Assembly (NCBI RefSeq): GCF_047250385.1 | Contig: NZ_JBLBVM010000036.1 | Span: 5,983 to 69,982, forward strand | Length of the DNA: 64,000 nt | Direction of reading: 5' to 3' | Origin: Glaciecola sp047250385 | GTDB lineage: Bacteria > Pseudomonadota > Gammaproteobacteria > Enterobacterales > Alteromonadaceae | Shown: positions 26,585 to 35,262 of the stretch, piece after piece | Numbering within the stretch: the first letter of the stretch is position 1 | How the letters are laid out: the number at the start of each line of letters is the position of its first letter | Notes under the pieces: model-generated | Database searches by the model: none | What the model was told of the DNA's origin: nothing | Seen by the model: the letters and a program-made list of their open reading frames with translations, nothing else | Made by a program: the position numbers and the translations under genes

Positions 26585-28216
26585 ATGAATGAATTTATAT
26601 TGCCTGATATAGGCGAAGGTATTGTCGAGTGTGAATTGTTGGAGTGGTTGGTTAAAGAAGGCGATGTTATCGTTGAGGACCAACCTGTTGCTGAGGTAAT
26701 GACCGATAAAGCGACCGTTCAAATTCCAGCAATGCATAATGGTGTAGTTCGAAAACTACATTACAAAGAAGGTGACATTGCGAAAGTTCATGCTCCCTTG
26801 TTTGCGATGGACATAGAAGGTGAAGCGAATACTGAGTCAAGGTCTGAAGTATCAGTACCTGAAGAGTCGGTATCTGAGGTTGTTGTGACTAACACTCAAA
26901 CAAATACCTCGACCGCAGAAACAATTGAGGCATTCATCTTACCTGATATAGGCGAAGGTATTGTTGAATGTGAAATAGTGAAATGGTGTATTCAAGAAGG
27001 TGACACTGTTGAAGAAGACCAAGTTGTCGTTGAAGTAATGACCGACAAAGCGGTGGTAGAAATACCTGCGAAATATCAAGGTAAAGTAGTTAAGCTGCAT
27101 TATCAACAAGGTGATATTGCGCAAGTTCACACTCCGTTGTTTGATCAACTCATTGTTTCCGATGCTGCTGTAACTAACAATGGCGCAACTGTGTCCAATA
27201 ATGTAACGAAAGTAACAGTAGAGACTAATCAGACAGTTGAACAAGTAAGTGAAGAGGATACTCCAGCTGCTAACCGTGCCAAAGCACTGGCTAGCCCAGC
27301 GGTTCGCAGAATAGCACGTGAATATAAAATCAATATTGCAAACGTAACTGGCTCTGGTAAAAAAGGCCGCGTTTTAAAGCAAGATATCGAAGCTTATGTG
27401 CAAGGTAAAAATACGGATCCTCAATCTTCTGCCCAAAACTCGGCTAAAGCATCTTCAATGCCTAGCACTAATGCATCGAAGGCATCGAGTTCGAGTGCAA
27501 CTGAAGGCGAAGTGAGTCAAGTCATTCCTATGCGTGGCATTAAAGCTGCAATGGCGAAGCAAATGATGGCAAGTGTTAGCACCATTCCGCACTTCAGTGT
27601 GTCGGATGAACTAATAATGGATAATCTTATTTCATTAAGAAGCCAGCTTAAACCTGAATTTGAAAAGCAAGGTGTGAAGTTAAGCTTTATGCCGTTCTTC
27701 ATTAAATCACTATCGTTAGCACTGAAGTCATTCCCTGAGATCAACTCTCGTCTAACGAAGGATGAGTCAGAACTTCATTACTTAACATCGCATAATATTG
27801 GTATGGCGGTCGATTCGAAAATTGGTTTACTTGTACCAAACATCAAAAATGTACAAAATTTATCTCTATTTGAAGTGGCACAAGAATGCGATCGTATTGT
27901 TAGCGCAGCACGCGAAGGTAAGCTTTCTAATGCGGACTTGAGCAACGGTACAATTAGTATTTCGAATATTGGTGTACTTGGTGGTATGTCTGCGACGCCT
28001 GTGATTAACAAGCCAGAAGTCGCGATTGTTGCATTGGGTAAAACTCAAAAGTTACCTAGATTTAATGATGAGGGTGAAGTTGTAGCTCAAAACATCATGA
28101 TGCTTAGTTGGTCGGGCGATCACCGTGTTATTGACGGTGCTACGATGGTTCGATTCAATAATTTATGGATGAGTTATTTGCAGTCGCCTGAAAAAATGTT
28201 GGTACATTTGAAGTAA
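26585..28216 (+). CDS. bkdB: Branched-chain 2-oxoacid dehydrogenase E2 (lipoamide acyltransferase)
   Basis: A 543-residue E2 with two lipoyl domains: Lys42 and Lys155 each sit in MTDKA. An acidic/Ser-Thr linker follows each, then a peripheral subunit-binding domain from about residue 234 (ALASPAVRRIARE). The catalytic acyltransferase domain ends with HRVIDG (His513, Asp517). It carries the acyl group from E1 to CoA. The two lipoyl domains are close copies of each other, so they arose by duplication. Many branched-chain E2s have one. A strong AGGAGG precedes the ATG. No E3 gene follows, so lipoamide dehydrogenase must come from elsewhere. Confidence 0.94.
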   Translation: MNEFILPDIGEGIVECELLEWLVKEGDVIVEDQPVAEVMTDKATVQIPAMHNGVVRKLHYKEGDIAKVHAPLFAMDIEGEANTESRSEVSVPEESVSEVVVTNTQTNTSTAETIEAFILPDIGEGIVECEIVKWCIQEGDTVEEDQVVVEVMTDKAVVEIPAKYQGKVVKLHYQQGDIAQVHTPLFDQLIVSDAAVTNNGATVSNNVTKVTVETNQTVEQVSEEDTPAANRAKALASPAVRRIAREYKINIANVTGSGKKGRVLKQDIEAYVQGKNTDPQSSAQNSAKASSMPSTNASKASSSSATEGEVSQVIPMRGIKAAMAKQMMASVSTIPHFSVSDELIMDNLISLRSQLKPEFEKQGVKLSFMPFFIKSLSLALKSFPEINSRLTKDESELHYLTSHNIGMAVDSKIGLLVPNIKNVQNLSLFEVAQECDRIVSAAREGKLSNADLSNGTISISNIGVLGGMSATPVINKPEVAIVALGKTQKLPRFNDEGEVVAQNIMMLSWSGDHRVIDGATMVRFNNLWMSYLQSPEKMLVHLK

Positions 28217-28270
28217 GACTATTTAACTTCGGGTCTAACATTGTAATATAGACCCAACATCGTGTTTTAT

Positions 28271-28294
28271 AAGCCCGCTTTGTGCGGGCTTTTT
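28271..28294 (+). terminator. Intrinsic terminator of the bkd operon
   Basis: Perfect AAGCCCGC and GCGGGCTT arms, 5-nt loop, followed by T-rich sequence. It lies only about 20 bp before the rlmJ start, so rlmJ needs read-through or a promoter overlapping the hairpin. Confidence 0.85.
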
Positions 28295-28315
28295 ATTTTA
28301 AAAGTGAGATATTTA

Positions 28316-29218
28316 GTGCTCAGTTATCAACATTCGTTTCACGCCGGAAATCATGCCGATGTGCTCAAGCATCTTACTTTGGTCGCGGTACTTGAACGTT
28401 TAAATATAAAAACGAAACCTTATTTTTATCTCGATACTCATGCAGGCGAAGGCATTTATAGCTTAGAGTCATCGCAAGCGCTAATGAATGCAGAGGCAGA
28501 TTCTGGCGTAGTACAATTGAGTCAAACACTTCAAGATTCAATGAACGAAGCAAGCAAAAGTTCAGATTTAATCCGCTGCTACTTGAGCATTGTCGATAAG
28601 TATTCAGAAAAGACGCAATATCCAGGTTCACCAATGGTAGCTGCCTCGTTAATAAGACAAGGCGATAAAGCCTTTGCTGCCGAGTTGCACCCACAAGCAT
28701 TTGAAGCATTGAAGCAAAATTGCCGTCGAAGTGGCGTAAAAGCACAACATCGTGATGGCTTCGATATGTTAAACGCAATGCTACCACCAACACCAAATCG
28801 AGGGGCTGTATTAATTGATCCGCCTTACGAATCTAAAACTGAATATCAAGATGTGATAGATGAGCTTTCAAAAGCAGTTAAACGCTGGCCAATTGGCATC
28901 TATATGGTTTGGTATCCTTTGTTATCAGCAACAAGAATAGATCGAAAGTCTGATGAAATTGTTGATAATCCTAAAGCTACGTTGAGTGAAAAGATGCTGT
29001 CCCACTTGGCTTCATTAAACGTCAAGTCGGTGCTAAATGTGCAGTTTTGCAACGAAAAGCCTTCAGAGAATGTAGGCATGTACGGTTCAGGTATGTGTAT
29101 TCTGAACCCTCCATGGCAACTAGAGCAGGATTTAAACGCTATAATAGAGACTTTGCAGCAAAGTTTAGTTAAGGATGGCAATCAACTTTCAAAGGTTCAG
29201 TGGTTAAAAACAGAATAA
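28316..29218 (+). CDS. rlmJ: 23S rRNA (adenine(2030)-N6)-methyltransferase
   Basis: A 300-residue SAM-dependent methyltransferase. With a GTG start at 28316 it begins MLSYQHSFHAGNHADVLKH, nearly identical to E. coli RlmJ, so this start is preferred to the ATG at 28262 that would read through the bkd terminator. LDTHAGEG is the SAM loop and IDPPYE the catalytic DPPY-type motif. It methylates A2030 of 23S rRNA. The TAA overlaps the ATG of the next gene by one base. Confidence 0.94.
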   Translation: MLSYQHSFHAGNHADVLKHLTLVAVLERLNIKTKPYFYLDTHAGEGIYSLESSQALMNAEADSGVVQLSQTLQDSMNEASKSSDLIRCYLSIVDKYSEKTQYPGSPMVAASLIRQGDKAFAAELHPQAFEALKQNCRRSGVKAQHRDGFDMLNAMLPPTPNRGAVLIDPPYESKTEYQDVIDELSKAVKRWPIGIYMVWYPLLSATRIDRKSDEIVDNPKATLSEKMLSHLASLNVKSVLNVQFCNEKPSENVGMYGSGMCILNPPWQLEQDLNAIIETLQQSLVKDGNQLSKVQWLKTE

Positions 29219-31053
29219 TGCAACAGCCCCAACTTAAACATTTCTACATACCAGATGACCAGTCAGTTTATTTGCTGTCCCATAAAGACGCAAAAAAACT
29301 TAAGAATTGGTTTGGTCTGTGTATTTCTCAACTTAAAAAGTTAGGCTATACCGATATAGAAATGATAGGTAAGGGGGCATTTGGTTTTGCGTTTGCTGGC
29401 ACAGATAAACAAGGTGAGGAACTTGTTTTTAAATTTTCACGCGTCACTTTGCCTCAGCATATTCAAGATCGACTAGAAGAAGAAGCGTTTATGCAGGGCT
29501 TAGTCGACCACCCGAATGTGCCCAAGTTAATTGAGTTTCAACGGATCAAGAGGCAATCTATCTTAGTGATGGGAAGAGCGCCAGGCGAGGACTTAGAAAA
29601 ATATTCTTTGCGTGTTGGCCCATTGCCTCCTCGAATTATTGTCAAAATAACCATCCAGATATGTGAAATTCTTAATTTCCTCAGAGAATTTCAACAGAAC
29701 GGTGTATTCAAACCGATAGTGCATGGCGATATTAAACCTTCAAATCTTGTTTGGGATGAGATTAACGAACAAGTTTCTCTTATCGATTGGGGTTCATGCG
29801 TATTTGCACAAATAGATCCCTCAGGTCAAACCATCACAACAAATGTGATGGATCTGATGTCTTCGGATCTGCAACAAACGAATGCGCGATTGGGTGACGT
29901 TTACTTTATTGGTGATGATCAACTTAACGGGAAGCTATCGAGCCCTAGGTTTGATGAACAAGGATTGGCAAGCACTGTGTATGCACTCGCGTCTGGACAG
30001 GGCTCAAGATATGGCCGAAAAGCAATTCCCCCTGATTCACTCGGTTTACCTATTGAGTTTGCGAAGGTACTAACAGCTTTGATGAGTGAAGATCCAAGTG
30101 AACGTAATTTGGGTGGTGATTACTTATTAAATAACTACCCACGATTTAAACACTTAGTGTTCAGTGAAGACCAAAAACCGGAGTATGCGTGTTTAGTGCC
30201 TACGTGGGTTCATCAAGAAATAAAAGACATTGAAACAGTCGTTTACAGCTCAAGAAAATCCTATTTAAGGCAGCAAAAGGGTTTAAATTTATCTGATTTG
30301 CACTATATCGATGATGCACAATTTGAACGTTACTATAAGAATTACCTGCAAGGGATGGGCGAAACTGAGAAAGGCTTTATTGCTGCGGTAAGTCGACTTG
30401 GCAAATATCCCGTCGTTGGTGGACTAGCGATCCGTTGGGAAGAAGAAGGTATTTTTGTTGACTCTAGCTTGAATTTATATGATCCGAGCTTGCAATTATC
30501 ATTTGATCGCAGTGTCGATAACGTGATTAACTTAGCTCGTTCAATTAAGCGTAAAGGTGTATTCAAAAGCTGTATGTTTAACGCGAAAAACACATTGCAC
30601 GTGGAACGCGTAACCGACAAAAAGCCTTTTATACCGCACCCTAAGATGCAAATACCGTATGAGCTTAGTAAAACATCCTTGGCTGAAAATGAAAGTAGAA
30701 TGCATTCGTATTTTGAAGATGGTGAAGACCCAGATGAGTTGCTTAAGCTACCCGACTCATTGATGTCAAAAATAAAAAGCTTAAACGCAATACATCACAC
30801 GGGCTGCATCATTTTCGAAGCCTTACCAAAGCATTTGAAGGTACATAATTATTACACATTGCTGGATCATGCAATGGAACTAGAGTTTAAAAGTTTACTT
30901 AAAGAAATAATCGACTTGATACCAAAAATTGATGGGATTGGCATTTCAGGATTTATGAAACTTCCATATAAAGACACGCGTTTTTTTAAACATCAAGAGA
31001 AAATGGTACAGAAGTTTTATCCAAGAAATCCCAAACATATCGAACATCATTAG
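29218..31053 (+). CDS. Protein-kinase-like protein with a C-terminal domain of unknown function
   Basis: A 611-residue cytoplasmic protein. Residues ~40-300 are an eukaryotic-type protein kinase fold: glycine loop GKGAFG at 51-56, the Lys in LVFKFSR, catalytic HGDIKPSNL (HRD replaced by HGD, Asp171) and DWG in place of DFG (Asp190). The remaining 300 residues match nothing I recognise. They are mixed alpha/beta and end in a basic tail. The start is the ATG overlapping the rlmJ stop, so the two are translationally coupled. Neither its substrate nor a cognate phosphatase is visible. The changes in the catalytic loop are found in some active atypical kinases. Confidence 0.8.
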   Translation: MQQPQLKHFYIPDDQSVYLLSHKDAKKLKNWFGLCISQLKKLGYTDIEMIGKGAFGFAFAGTDKQGEELVFKFSRVTLPQHIQDRLEEEAFMQGLVDHPNVPKLIEFQRIKRQSILVMGRAPGEDLEKYSLRVGPLPPRIIVKITIQICEILNFLREFQQNGVFKPIVHGDIKPSNLVWDEINEQVSLIDWGSCVFAQIDPSGQTITTNVMDLMSSDLQQTNARLGDVYFIGDDQLNGKLSSPRFDEQGLASTVYALASGQGSRYGRKAIPPDSLGLPIEFAKVLTALMSEDPSERNLGGDYLLNNYPRFKHLVFSEDQKPEYACLVPTWVHQEIKDIETVVYSSRKSYLRQQKGLNLSDLHYIDDAQFERYYKNYLQGMGETEKGFIAAVSRLGKYPVVGGLAIRWEEEGIFVDSSLNLYDPSLQLSFDRSVDNVINLARSIKRKGVFKSCMFNAKNTLHVERVTDKKPFIPHPKMQIPYELSKTSLAENESRMHSYFEDGEDPDELLKLPDSLMSKIKSLNAIHHTGCIIFEALPKHLKVHNYYTLLDHAMELEFKSLLKEIIDLIPKIDGIGISGFMKLPYKDTRFFKHQEKMVQKFYPRNPKHIEHH

Positions 31054-31083
31054 TTAAATGCAGTTTGCAGAAGTGAGGTTACA

Positions 31084-31947
31084 TTGTCAGACATAAGATT
31101 AGAATCGTTATTCGAAATGGAAAAAATTGAGCAAGGCTTATACCGCGGGCAAACCTGGGACTTAGGTTTTGGCGCAGTATTTGGTGGCCAAGTTCTAGGG
31201 CAAGCCATCGCGTCCGCTTACAATACGGTTGACGAAGAGCGAATGATACACTCATTACATTCTTATTTTCTTTTGCCTGGTGACGCGAAAAAGCCAGTTA
31301 TTTATGATATCGAGAACATGCGTGACGGTCGCAGTTTCTCAACGAGGCGAGTGAAGGCAATACAGAATGGTCGGACGATATTTGAAATGACGGCTTCATT
31401 TCAAAAACCCGAATCAGGTTTAAGCCACCAATTTGCAGATATGTCTCAAGTGCCACCACCTGAAGAACTACCACAGGACATACGATTCTTTGAGGATAAC
31501 TACGATAAGTTGTCTGAAAAAATGAAGGAATCCTTGAGTTATCATCGCCCAGTAGACATCCGAACAGTCGGGCCTGCAAACGCTTACAAGGCCGAAAAGC
31601 ATGAGCCTAAGCGAGCAATGTGGATGAAGTCCAGAGATAAACTTCCGGGATCGCAACAATTGCATCAAGCATCGTTAGCGTATGCATCGGACTATAATTT
31701 TTTAAGTACTTCGCTTCAGCCTCATGGGATAGTTGCCCACGATAAGTCCTTAAAAATAGCAACCATTGACCACGCGATGTGGTTTCACAAGCCATTTAAA
31801 TTTGATGATTGGTTGCTATACGAAATGGAAAGTCCTTTTAGCGGTGCTAGCCGAGGCTTGGTGCAAGGGAAGATTTTTGACCAGCACGGTGTTCTAGTTG
31901 CGACCACAGTGCAAGAAGGCTTAATGCGTCAGGTTGTGAAAGACTAA
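31084..31947 (+). CDS. tesB: Acyl-CoA thioesterase II
   Basis: A 287-residue double-hotdog thioesterase at the E. coli TesB length. YRGQTWDLGFGAVFGGQVLGQA opens the first hotdog. IDHAMWFHKPFKFDDWLLYEMES carries the catalytic Asp, and GVLVATTVQEGLMR ends the protein, all closely matching TesB. It hydrolyses medium and long-chain acyl-CoA to free fatty acid in the cytoplasm. It starts at TTG (31084), supported by GTGAGGT just upstream; there is no better ATG. It follows the kinase-like gene at 30 bp and may be cotranscribed. Confidence 0.92.
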   Translation: MSDIRLESLFEMEKIEQGLYRGQTWDLGFGAVFGGQVLGQAIASAYNTVDEERMIHSLHSYFLLPGDAKKPVIYDIENMRDGRSFSTRRVKAIQNGRTIFEMTASFQKPESGLSHQFADMSQVPPPEELPQDIRFFEDNYDKLSEKMKESLSYHRPVDIRTVGPANAYKAEKHEPKRAMWMKSRDKLPGSQQLHQASLAYASDYNFLSTSLQPHGIVAHDKSLKIATIDHAMWFHKPFKFDDWLLYEMESPFSGASRGLVQGKIFDQHGVLVATTVQEGLMRQVVKD

Positions 31948-32072
31948 CCATAAAATATTGCTGTATTTACTAGCTGGGATGCGGGTAATTTGTAGTATGA
32001 AGGTGTCTATGCTGAGCCTGAAGCATTAAATGTGAGAAGAAGTCGGCTATATTTGAACATAAGGAGTAGAAC

Positions 32073-32597
32073 ATGATTTATCAGTTAGGTAGTGACAAAG
32101 TAACATTAGGTGAAAATGCTTATGTTGCCCCTGGCGCTCATGTTATTGGGAAAGTCGCTTTACAGAAAAATTCAAGTGTATGGTTCAATGCCGTTCTTCG
32201 TGGAGACTGTGAGCTTATTGATGTGGGTGAGGGCAGTAACGTGCAAGATGGTTCAATCTTACATACGGATTATGGTTTTCCTATGAGTATCGGTAAGGGT
32301 GTCACGATCGGTCATAAGGTTATGTTGCATGGCTGTACGGTAGGTGACTTTTCTCTTATTGGTATTAACGCAGTCGTCTTAAATGGTGCAAAGATTGGCC
32401 ATCACTGTGTTATTGGGGCTAACGCGCTTGTTACTGAGGGGATGGAAATTCCTGATTACAGCGTTGTCATGGGTTCACCAGCTAAAATTGTAAAAACTAT
32501 TAAACCAGAACAGGCTGATATGTTAGAGAAGTCTGCTGCTCACTATCAAGAAAATGCTAAGCGTTTTCAGCTAGACTTAAAAGAGCAAGAAGCTTAA
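32073..32597 (+). CDS. yrdA: Gamma-carbonic-anhydrase-like hexapeptide protein
   Basis: A 174-residue left-handed beta-helix protein built of hexapeptide repeats (VIGKVALQKNSSVWFN, IGKGVTIGHKVMLHG, IGINAVVLNGAKIGHH). The metal-binding histidines are in GHKVMLHG and IGHH, as in the gamma-carbonic anhydrase/YrdA group. Some members lack carbonic anhydrase activity, so the reaction is uncertain. AAGGAG stands 7 nt before the ATG. It is monocistronic. The gap downstream carries a minus-strand RNA candidate ending near its 3' side. Confidence 0.88.
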   Translation: MIYQLGSDKVTLGENAYVAPGAHVIGKVALQKNSSVWFNAVLRGDCELIDVGEGSNVQDGSILHTDYGFPMSIGKGVTIGHKVMLHGCTVGDFSLIGINAVVLNGAKIGHHCVIGANALVTEGMEIPDYSVVMGSPAKIVKTIKPEQADMLEKSAAHYQENAKRFQLDLKEQEA

Positions 32598-32689
32598 AAG
32601 TATTTTGCTCCCGTCAATTAATCAGAGCTACTAGTCATTTACTCAGCGCTACTAAGTTAAGTTTTGAATTTTTGCACCCTTTAGAAATA

Positions 32690-32716
32690 AAAAGGCCCGG
32701 AACAATCGTTCCAGGC
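32690..32716 (-). terminator. Intrinsic terminator of the minus-strand RNA
   Basis: A 9-bp stem with one G-U pair and a 4-nt loop, followed by five U on the minus strand (A-run at 32689-32693). The plus-strand direction lacks a T-run. Confidence 0.7.
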
Positions 32717-32845
32717 TTAGGGGAATGGCTCATTTCTGAGCCGTGCGCTAACTTTTACCGCAGACATTGTGTTTAGGTCTAAACACGTAAAACATATCTT
32801 TAGTACAACATCCATATTTTGGGAGAAGCGTTTTACAAATTACAA
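32690..32845 (-). ncRNA. Candidate small regulatory RNA, minus strand
   Basis: Read on the minus strand, the region gives three stems and an intrinsic terminator. GUGUUUAG pairs with CUAAACAC (32769-32786). GGCUCA-GAAA-UGAGCC (32727-32742) has a GNRA loop. GCCUGGAAC-GAUU-GUUCCGGGC (32695-32716) is followed by UUUUU. The last stem contains a G-U pair on the minus strand that would be an A-C mismatch on the plus strand, and the GNRA loop also exists only on the minus strand. A possible -10 (TATATT) lies at 32852-32857. No known family is recognised. A 15-codon reading frame (32748-32795) overlaps it. Confidence 0.55.
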
Positions 32846-33059
32846 CGGACCAATATAATAGACTGAAATTGATTGAAAAATAAACACATTTTTCAATTTA
32901 TTTAAAATATTTCAAGAATTTAAACATATCATAGATTATTTTTAATTCCTAAAAGTTTTTAAACTCAATTACTTATGTGAATTTTTTGCACAACTTACTC
33001 TCAGCTAACAAACAGCTTATCCACAGTTTTAATCACATGTTGGTTCTATACTAGAATCT

Positions 33060-33076
33060 AATGTTTTCAAAACATT
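33060..33076. promoter_or_regulatory. 17-bp perfect palindrome
   Basis: AATGTTTT-C-AAAACATT, about 170 bp upstream of the SpmA/SpmB-like gene. It could be an operator for a dimeric regulator. Confidence 0.35.
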
Positions 33077-33243
33077 TATCGAGAAAATTAAAAATCGCTG
33101 AGTTTGTCGATTTATTATGGTAATTTTAGACACATTAAATTTGCTCATGCAGCAGTAAGTTTTTCTTAATATGCTGCTTTGTTTAAAGCCTGAAAAACCT
33201 AATAAATAACTCCGTGTGAGTTAACTAATAAAATCATAGGGTA

Positions 33244-34476
33244 ATGATGCTCCATAGAATTTGGTTGTTTTTTATTGTTAGCGCGTTTGTTGCGACTTGT
33301 TGGAATGTAGTCGTAACGGGTGATTTAGGTGGTTTTGAAGACGTCATGAACGCCGTTACGTCAATGGCGAAGACTAGTGTCGATATCGCTATAGGCTTGA
33401 TAGGACTCTTAGCATTTTGGTTAGGAATATTCAAAGTTGCAGAGCATTCAGGACTGATCGCTACCTTTTCTAAAGTTCTGGCTCCTTTACTTTGTCGCAT
33501 TATGCCTGATATTCCCCGCGGCCATCCGGCATTGGGCAGTATCACAATGAATATGTCGGCCAATGTTTTAGGTTTAGACAACGCTGCAACACCATTCGGC
33601 ATTAAGGCAATGCAAGACATGCAAAGCTTATCGCCTGTGAAAGACACACTCAGTAACTCTCAGATTCTATTTTTAGTTTTAAATACATCTTCCGTAACGC
33701 TATTCCCAATTGCAGTATTCCTTTATCGTGCAGAACAGGGGGCAGCTCAGCCAACTGATGTATTCATTCCAATACTACTGGCTACAAGTGCCTCTACGCT
33801 TTTTGGTCTTTTCGTCACTTGTGCCGTACAGAAAGTTAATCTATTTAATAGAGTTGTTCTAACTTATCTGGTAGGCGTATTTAGCTTACTAGCTGCGGTC
33901 ATATTATATTTTTCGAAATTGGCAGCTGATCAACTCGCGGCGCAGTCTTCACTGATTGCTAATTTCTTACTGTTGCTATTTGTTGTTGTAGTTTTAGTGC
34001 AAGGCTGGCGAAAAAAACAAAATACTTATGAACAATTTGTCGATGGTGCGAAACAAGGTTTTGAAGTTGCCATCACAATTATTCCTTTTTTATTAGCAAT
34101 GCTGTTTGCGATAGGCATGCTAAGAGCGAGTGGTTTGCTTGATATGGTCATGAATGGAGTATCTTATTTGGTAAGTAGTGTCGGTATGGATACTCGCTTT
34201 GTAGATGCGATACCGAATGCATTGATGAAGCCACTAAGTGGTAGTGGAGCGAGAGCGCTCATGATAGAGACCATGCAACACCATGGCGCAGACTCTTTTG
34301 CGGGCAGATTAGCGTCAGTCATGCAAGGTTCTACCGAGACGACCTTTTACGTACTAGCCGTTTATTTAGGTGCCGTAGCAATTAAACATAGCCGATACGC
34401 AGTAGCTTGTTGTTTGGCTGCCGATTTCGCTGGTATTTTTGCCGCTATTTGTGTGAGTTATTGGTTTTTTGGTTGA
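33244..34476 (+). CDS. SpmA/SpmB-like nucleoside-recognition (gate) domain membrane protein
   Basis: A 410-residue membrane protein with two gate-type domains fused, corresponding to Bacillus SpmA and SpmB. The first half contains LLAFWLGIFKVAEHSG and the conserved GSITMNMSANVLGLDNAATPFG. The second has FEVAITIIPFLLAMLFAIGMLRASG and GSGARALMIETM. About ten hydrophobic segments. SpmA/B act in spore-core dehydration in Bacillus, but fused relatives occur in non-sporing bacteria with unknown transport roles. Two adjacent ATGs (33244, 33247) are possible. The gene is single. Confidence 0.85.
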   Translation: MMLHRIWLFFIVSAFVATCWNVVVTGDLGGFEDVMNAVTSMAKTSVDIAIGLIGLLAFWLGIFKVAEHSGLIATFSKVLAPLLCRIMPDIPRGHPALGSITMNMSANVLGLDNAATPFGIKAMQDMQSLSPVKDTLSNSQILFLVLNTSSVTLFPIAVFLYRAEQGAAQPTDVFIPILLATSASTLFGLFVTCAVQKVNLFNRVVLTYLVGVFSLLAAVILYFSKLAADQLAAQSSLIANFLLLLFVVVVLVQGWRKKQNTYEQFVDGAKQGFEVAITIIPFLLAMLFAIGMLRASGLLDMVMNGVSYLVSSVGMDTRFVDAIPNALMKPLSGSGARALMIETMQHHGADSFAGRLASVMQGSTETTFYVLAVYLGAVAIKHSRYAVACCLAADFAGIFAAICVSYWFFG

Positions 34477-34785
34477 GCGTTGCTTGGCTGAACGTAGCTT
34501 GAATGAGCTAAACGCGATTGAAAGAAGCACGGTTGCAAGTTACTCGTTTTATCAAAGCTTGGTGAATGCTTGTCGTTTTAAATTACGGCAATTTTCATCA
34601 GGCTGGCGAGTTTTAATCGGATTTTTGAATCGTTTTTGACATTCTTGCTTACAAATAAGGCATCATTTCGTCATAAATATCACTTCTTTGAGTAAATAGA
34701 GTGAAAGCGCTTCTATTGGGCTTTCACTGAGTGTTATTATGCGAACTTATAATTTAACTATATTACCGAGCGATAATTCTAGCGA
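34477..34785. other. 309-bp gap upstream of msrC
   Basis: No gene seen. It holds a small TAGCT-AGCTA hairpin near 34495 and a stronger one, AGTGAAAGC-N11-GCTTTCACT (34700-34728), about 60 bp before msrC. Neither is followed by a T-run, so they look like leader structure rather than a terminator. The msrC promoter presumably lies here. Confidence 0.5.
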
Positions 34786-35262
34786 ATGAGCCATAAAATT
34801 AAACAATATGAATTAATCAATGCCCAAGTACAGGCGTTAATAACTGGTGAATCTGACATGATTGCCAACATGGCGAATATCGCCGCCGTGCTTTTCAACA
34901 ACTTGGAACAAGTTAACTGGGCTGGATTTTACTTTTACAAAGAAGAACAGCTAGTTTTAGGGCCGTTTCAAGGGCAACCTGCTTGTATACGTATTCCTAT
35001 GGGGAAAGGTGTTTGTGGCACCTCTGCAGCAACTCAAAAAACAATTGTTGTTGCAGATGTACATGACTTCAAAGGTCATATTACGTGCGATACAGCATCA
35101 AATTCTGAAATTGTCCTACCAATTATGTTCAATGATCGTTTGATCGGCGTACTTGATTTGGATAGCCCAGTAATAAATAGGTTTGATAACGAAGACAAGA
35201 ATGGGCTTGAAACCCTCGTCAACATCTTTGTGCAAGCAATGAATATAGCGGAAGCTGCATAG
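34786..35262 (+). CDS. msrC: Free methionine-(R)-sulfoxide reductase (GAF domain)
   Basis: A 158-residue single GAF-domain protein. It matches the YebR/fRMsr group by NWAGFYFY, RIPMGKGVCGTSA, NSEIVLPI and LDLDSP. The three conserved cysteines are at residues 67, 77 and 101 (the last in HITCD), which are the redox-active ones in the family. It reduces free Met-R-sulfoxide using thioredoxin. Its stop overlaps the GTG of the next small gene (TAGTG), starting a tight msrC-orf-proQ-prc run. Confidence 0.92.
   Translation: MSHKIKQYELINAQVQALITGESDMIANMANIAAVLFNNLEQVNWAGFYFYKEEQLVLGPFQGQPACIRIPMGKGVCGTSAATQKTIVVADVHDFKGHITCDTASNSEIVLPIMFNDRLIGVLDLDSPVINRFDNEDKNGLETLVNIFVQAMNIAEAA

Larger units (their letters stand above)
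32598..33243. other. 646-bp AT-rich gene-free region
   Basis: No protein gene of normal size on either strand. From left to right it contains three hairpins that form a minus-strand RNA candidate (32690-32845), DnaA-box-like 9-mers (32984, 33017, 33029), a 17-bp palindrome (33060) and a longer hairpin (GCAGCA to TGCTGC, 33149-33177). It then leads into the promoter of the downstream SpmA/SpmB-like gene. Confidence 0.7.

Noticed and set aside
26585..27200. The lipoyl duplication as an assembly error
   Set aside because: The two copies differ at many positions and have different linkers, so it is an old duplication, not a repeated read.
28262..28315. The upstream ATG for rlmJ
   Set aside because: The segment reads through the bkd terminator and adds 18 residues not seen in RlmJ relatives; the GTG at 28316 gives the exact family N-terminus.
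32748..32795. 15-codon reading frame (MFYVFRPKHNVCGKS) on the minus strand
   Set aside because: It lies inside the RNA candidate, lacks a convincing Shine-Dalgarno, and its codons are part of the stems. Kept only as a note.
32600..33243. The AT-rich gap as a chromosomal replication origin
   Set aside because: Only one perfect DnaA box and two near ones are present, and dnaA, mnmG, parAB or rpmH are not nearby. It fits a DnaA-binding control region better.
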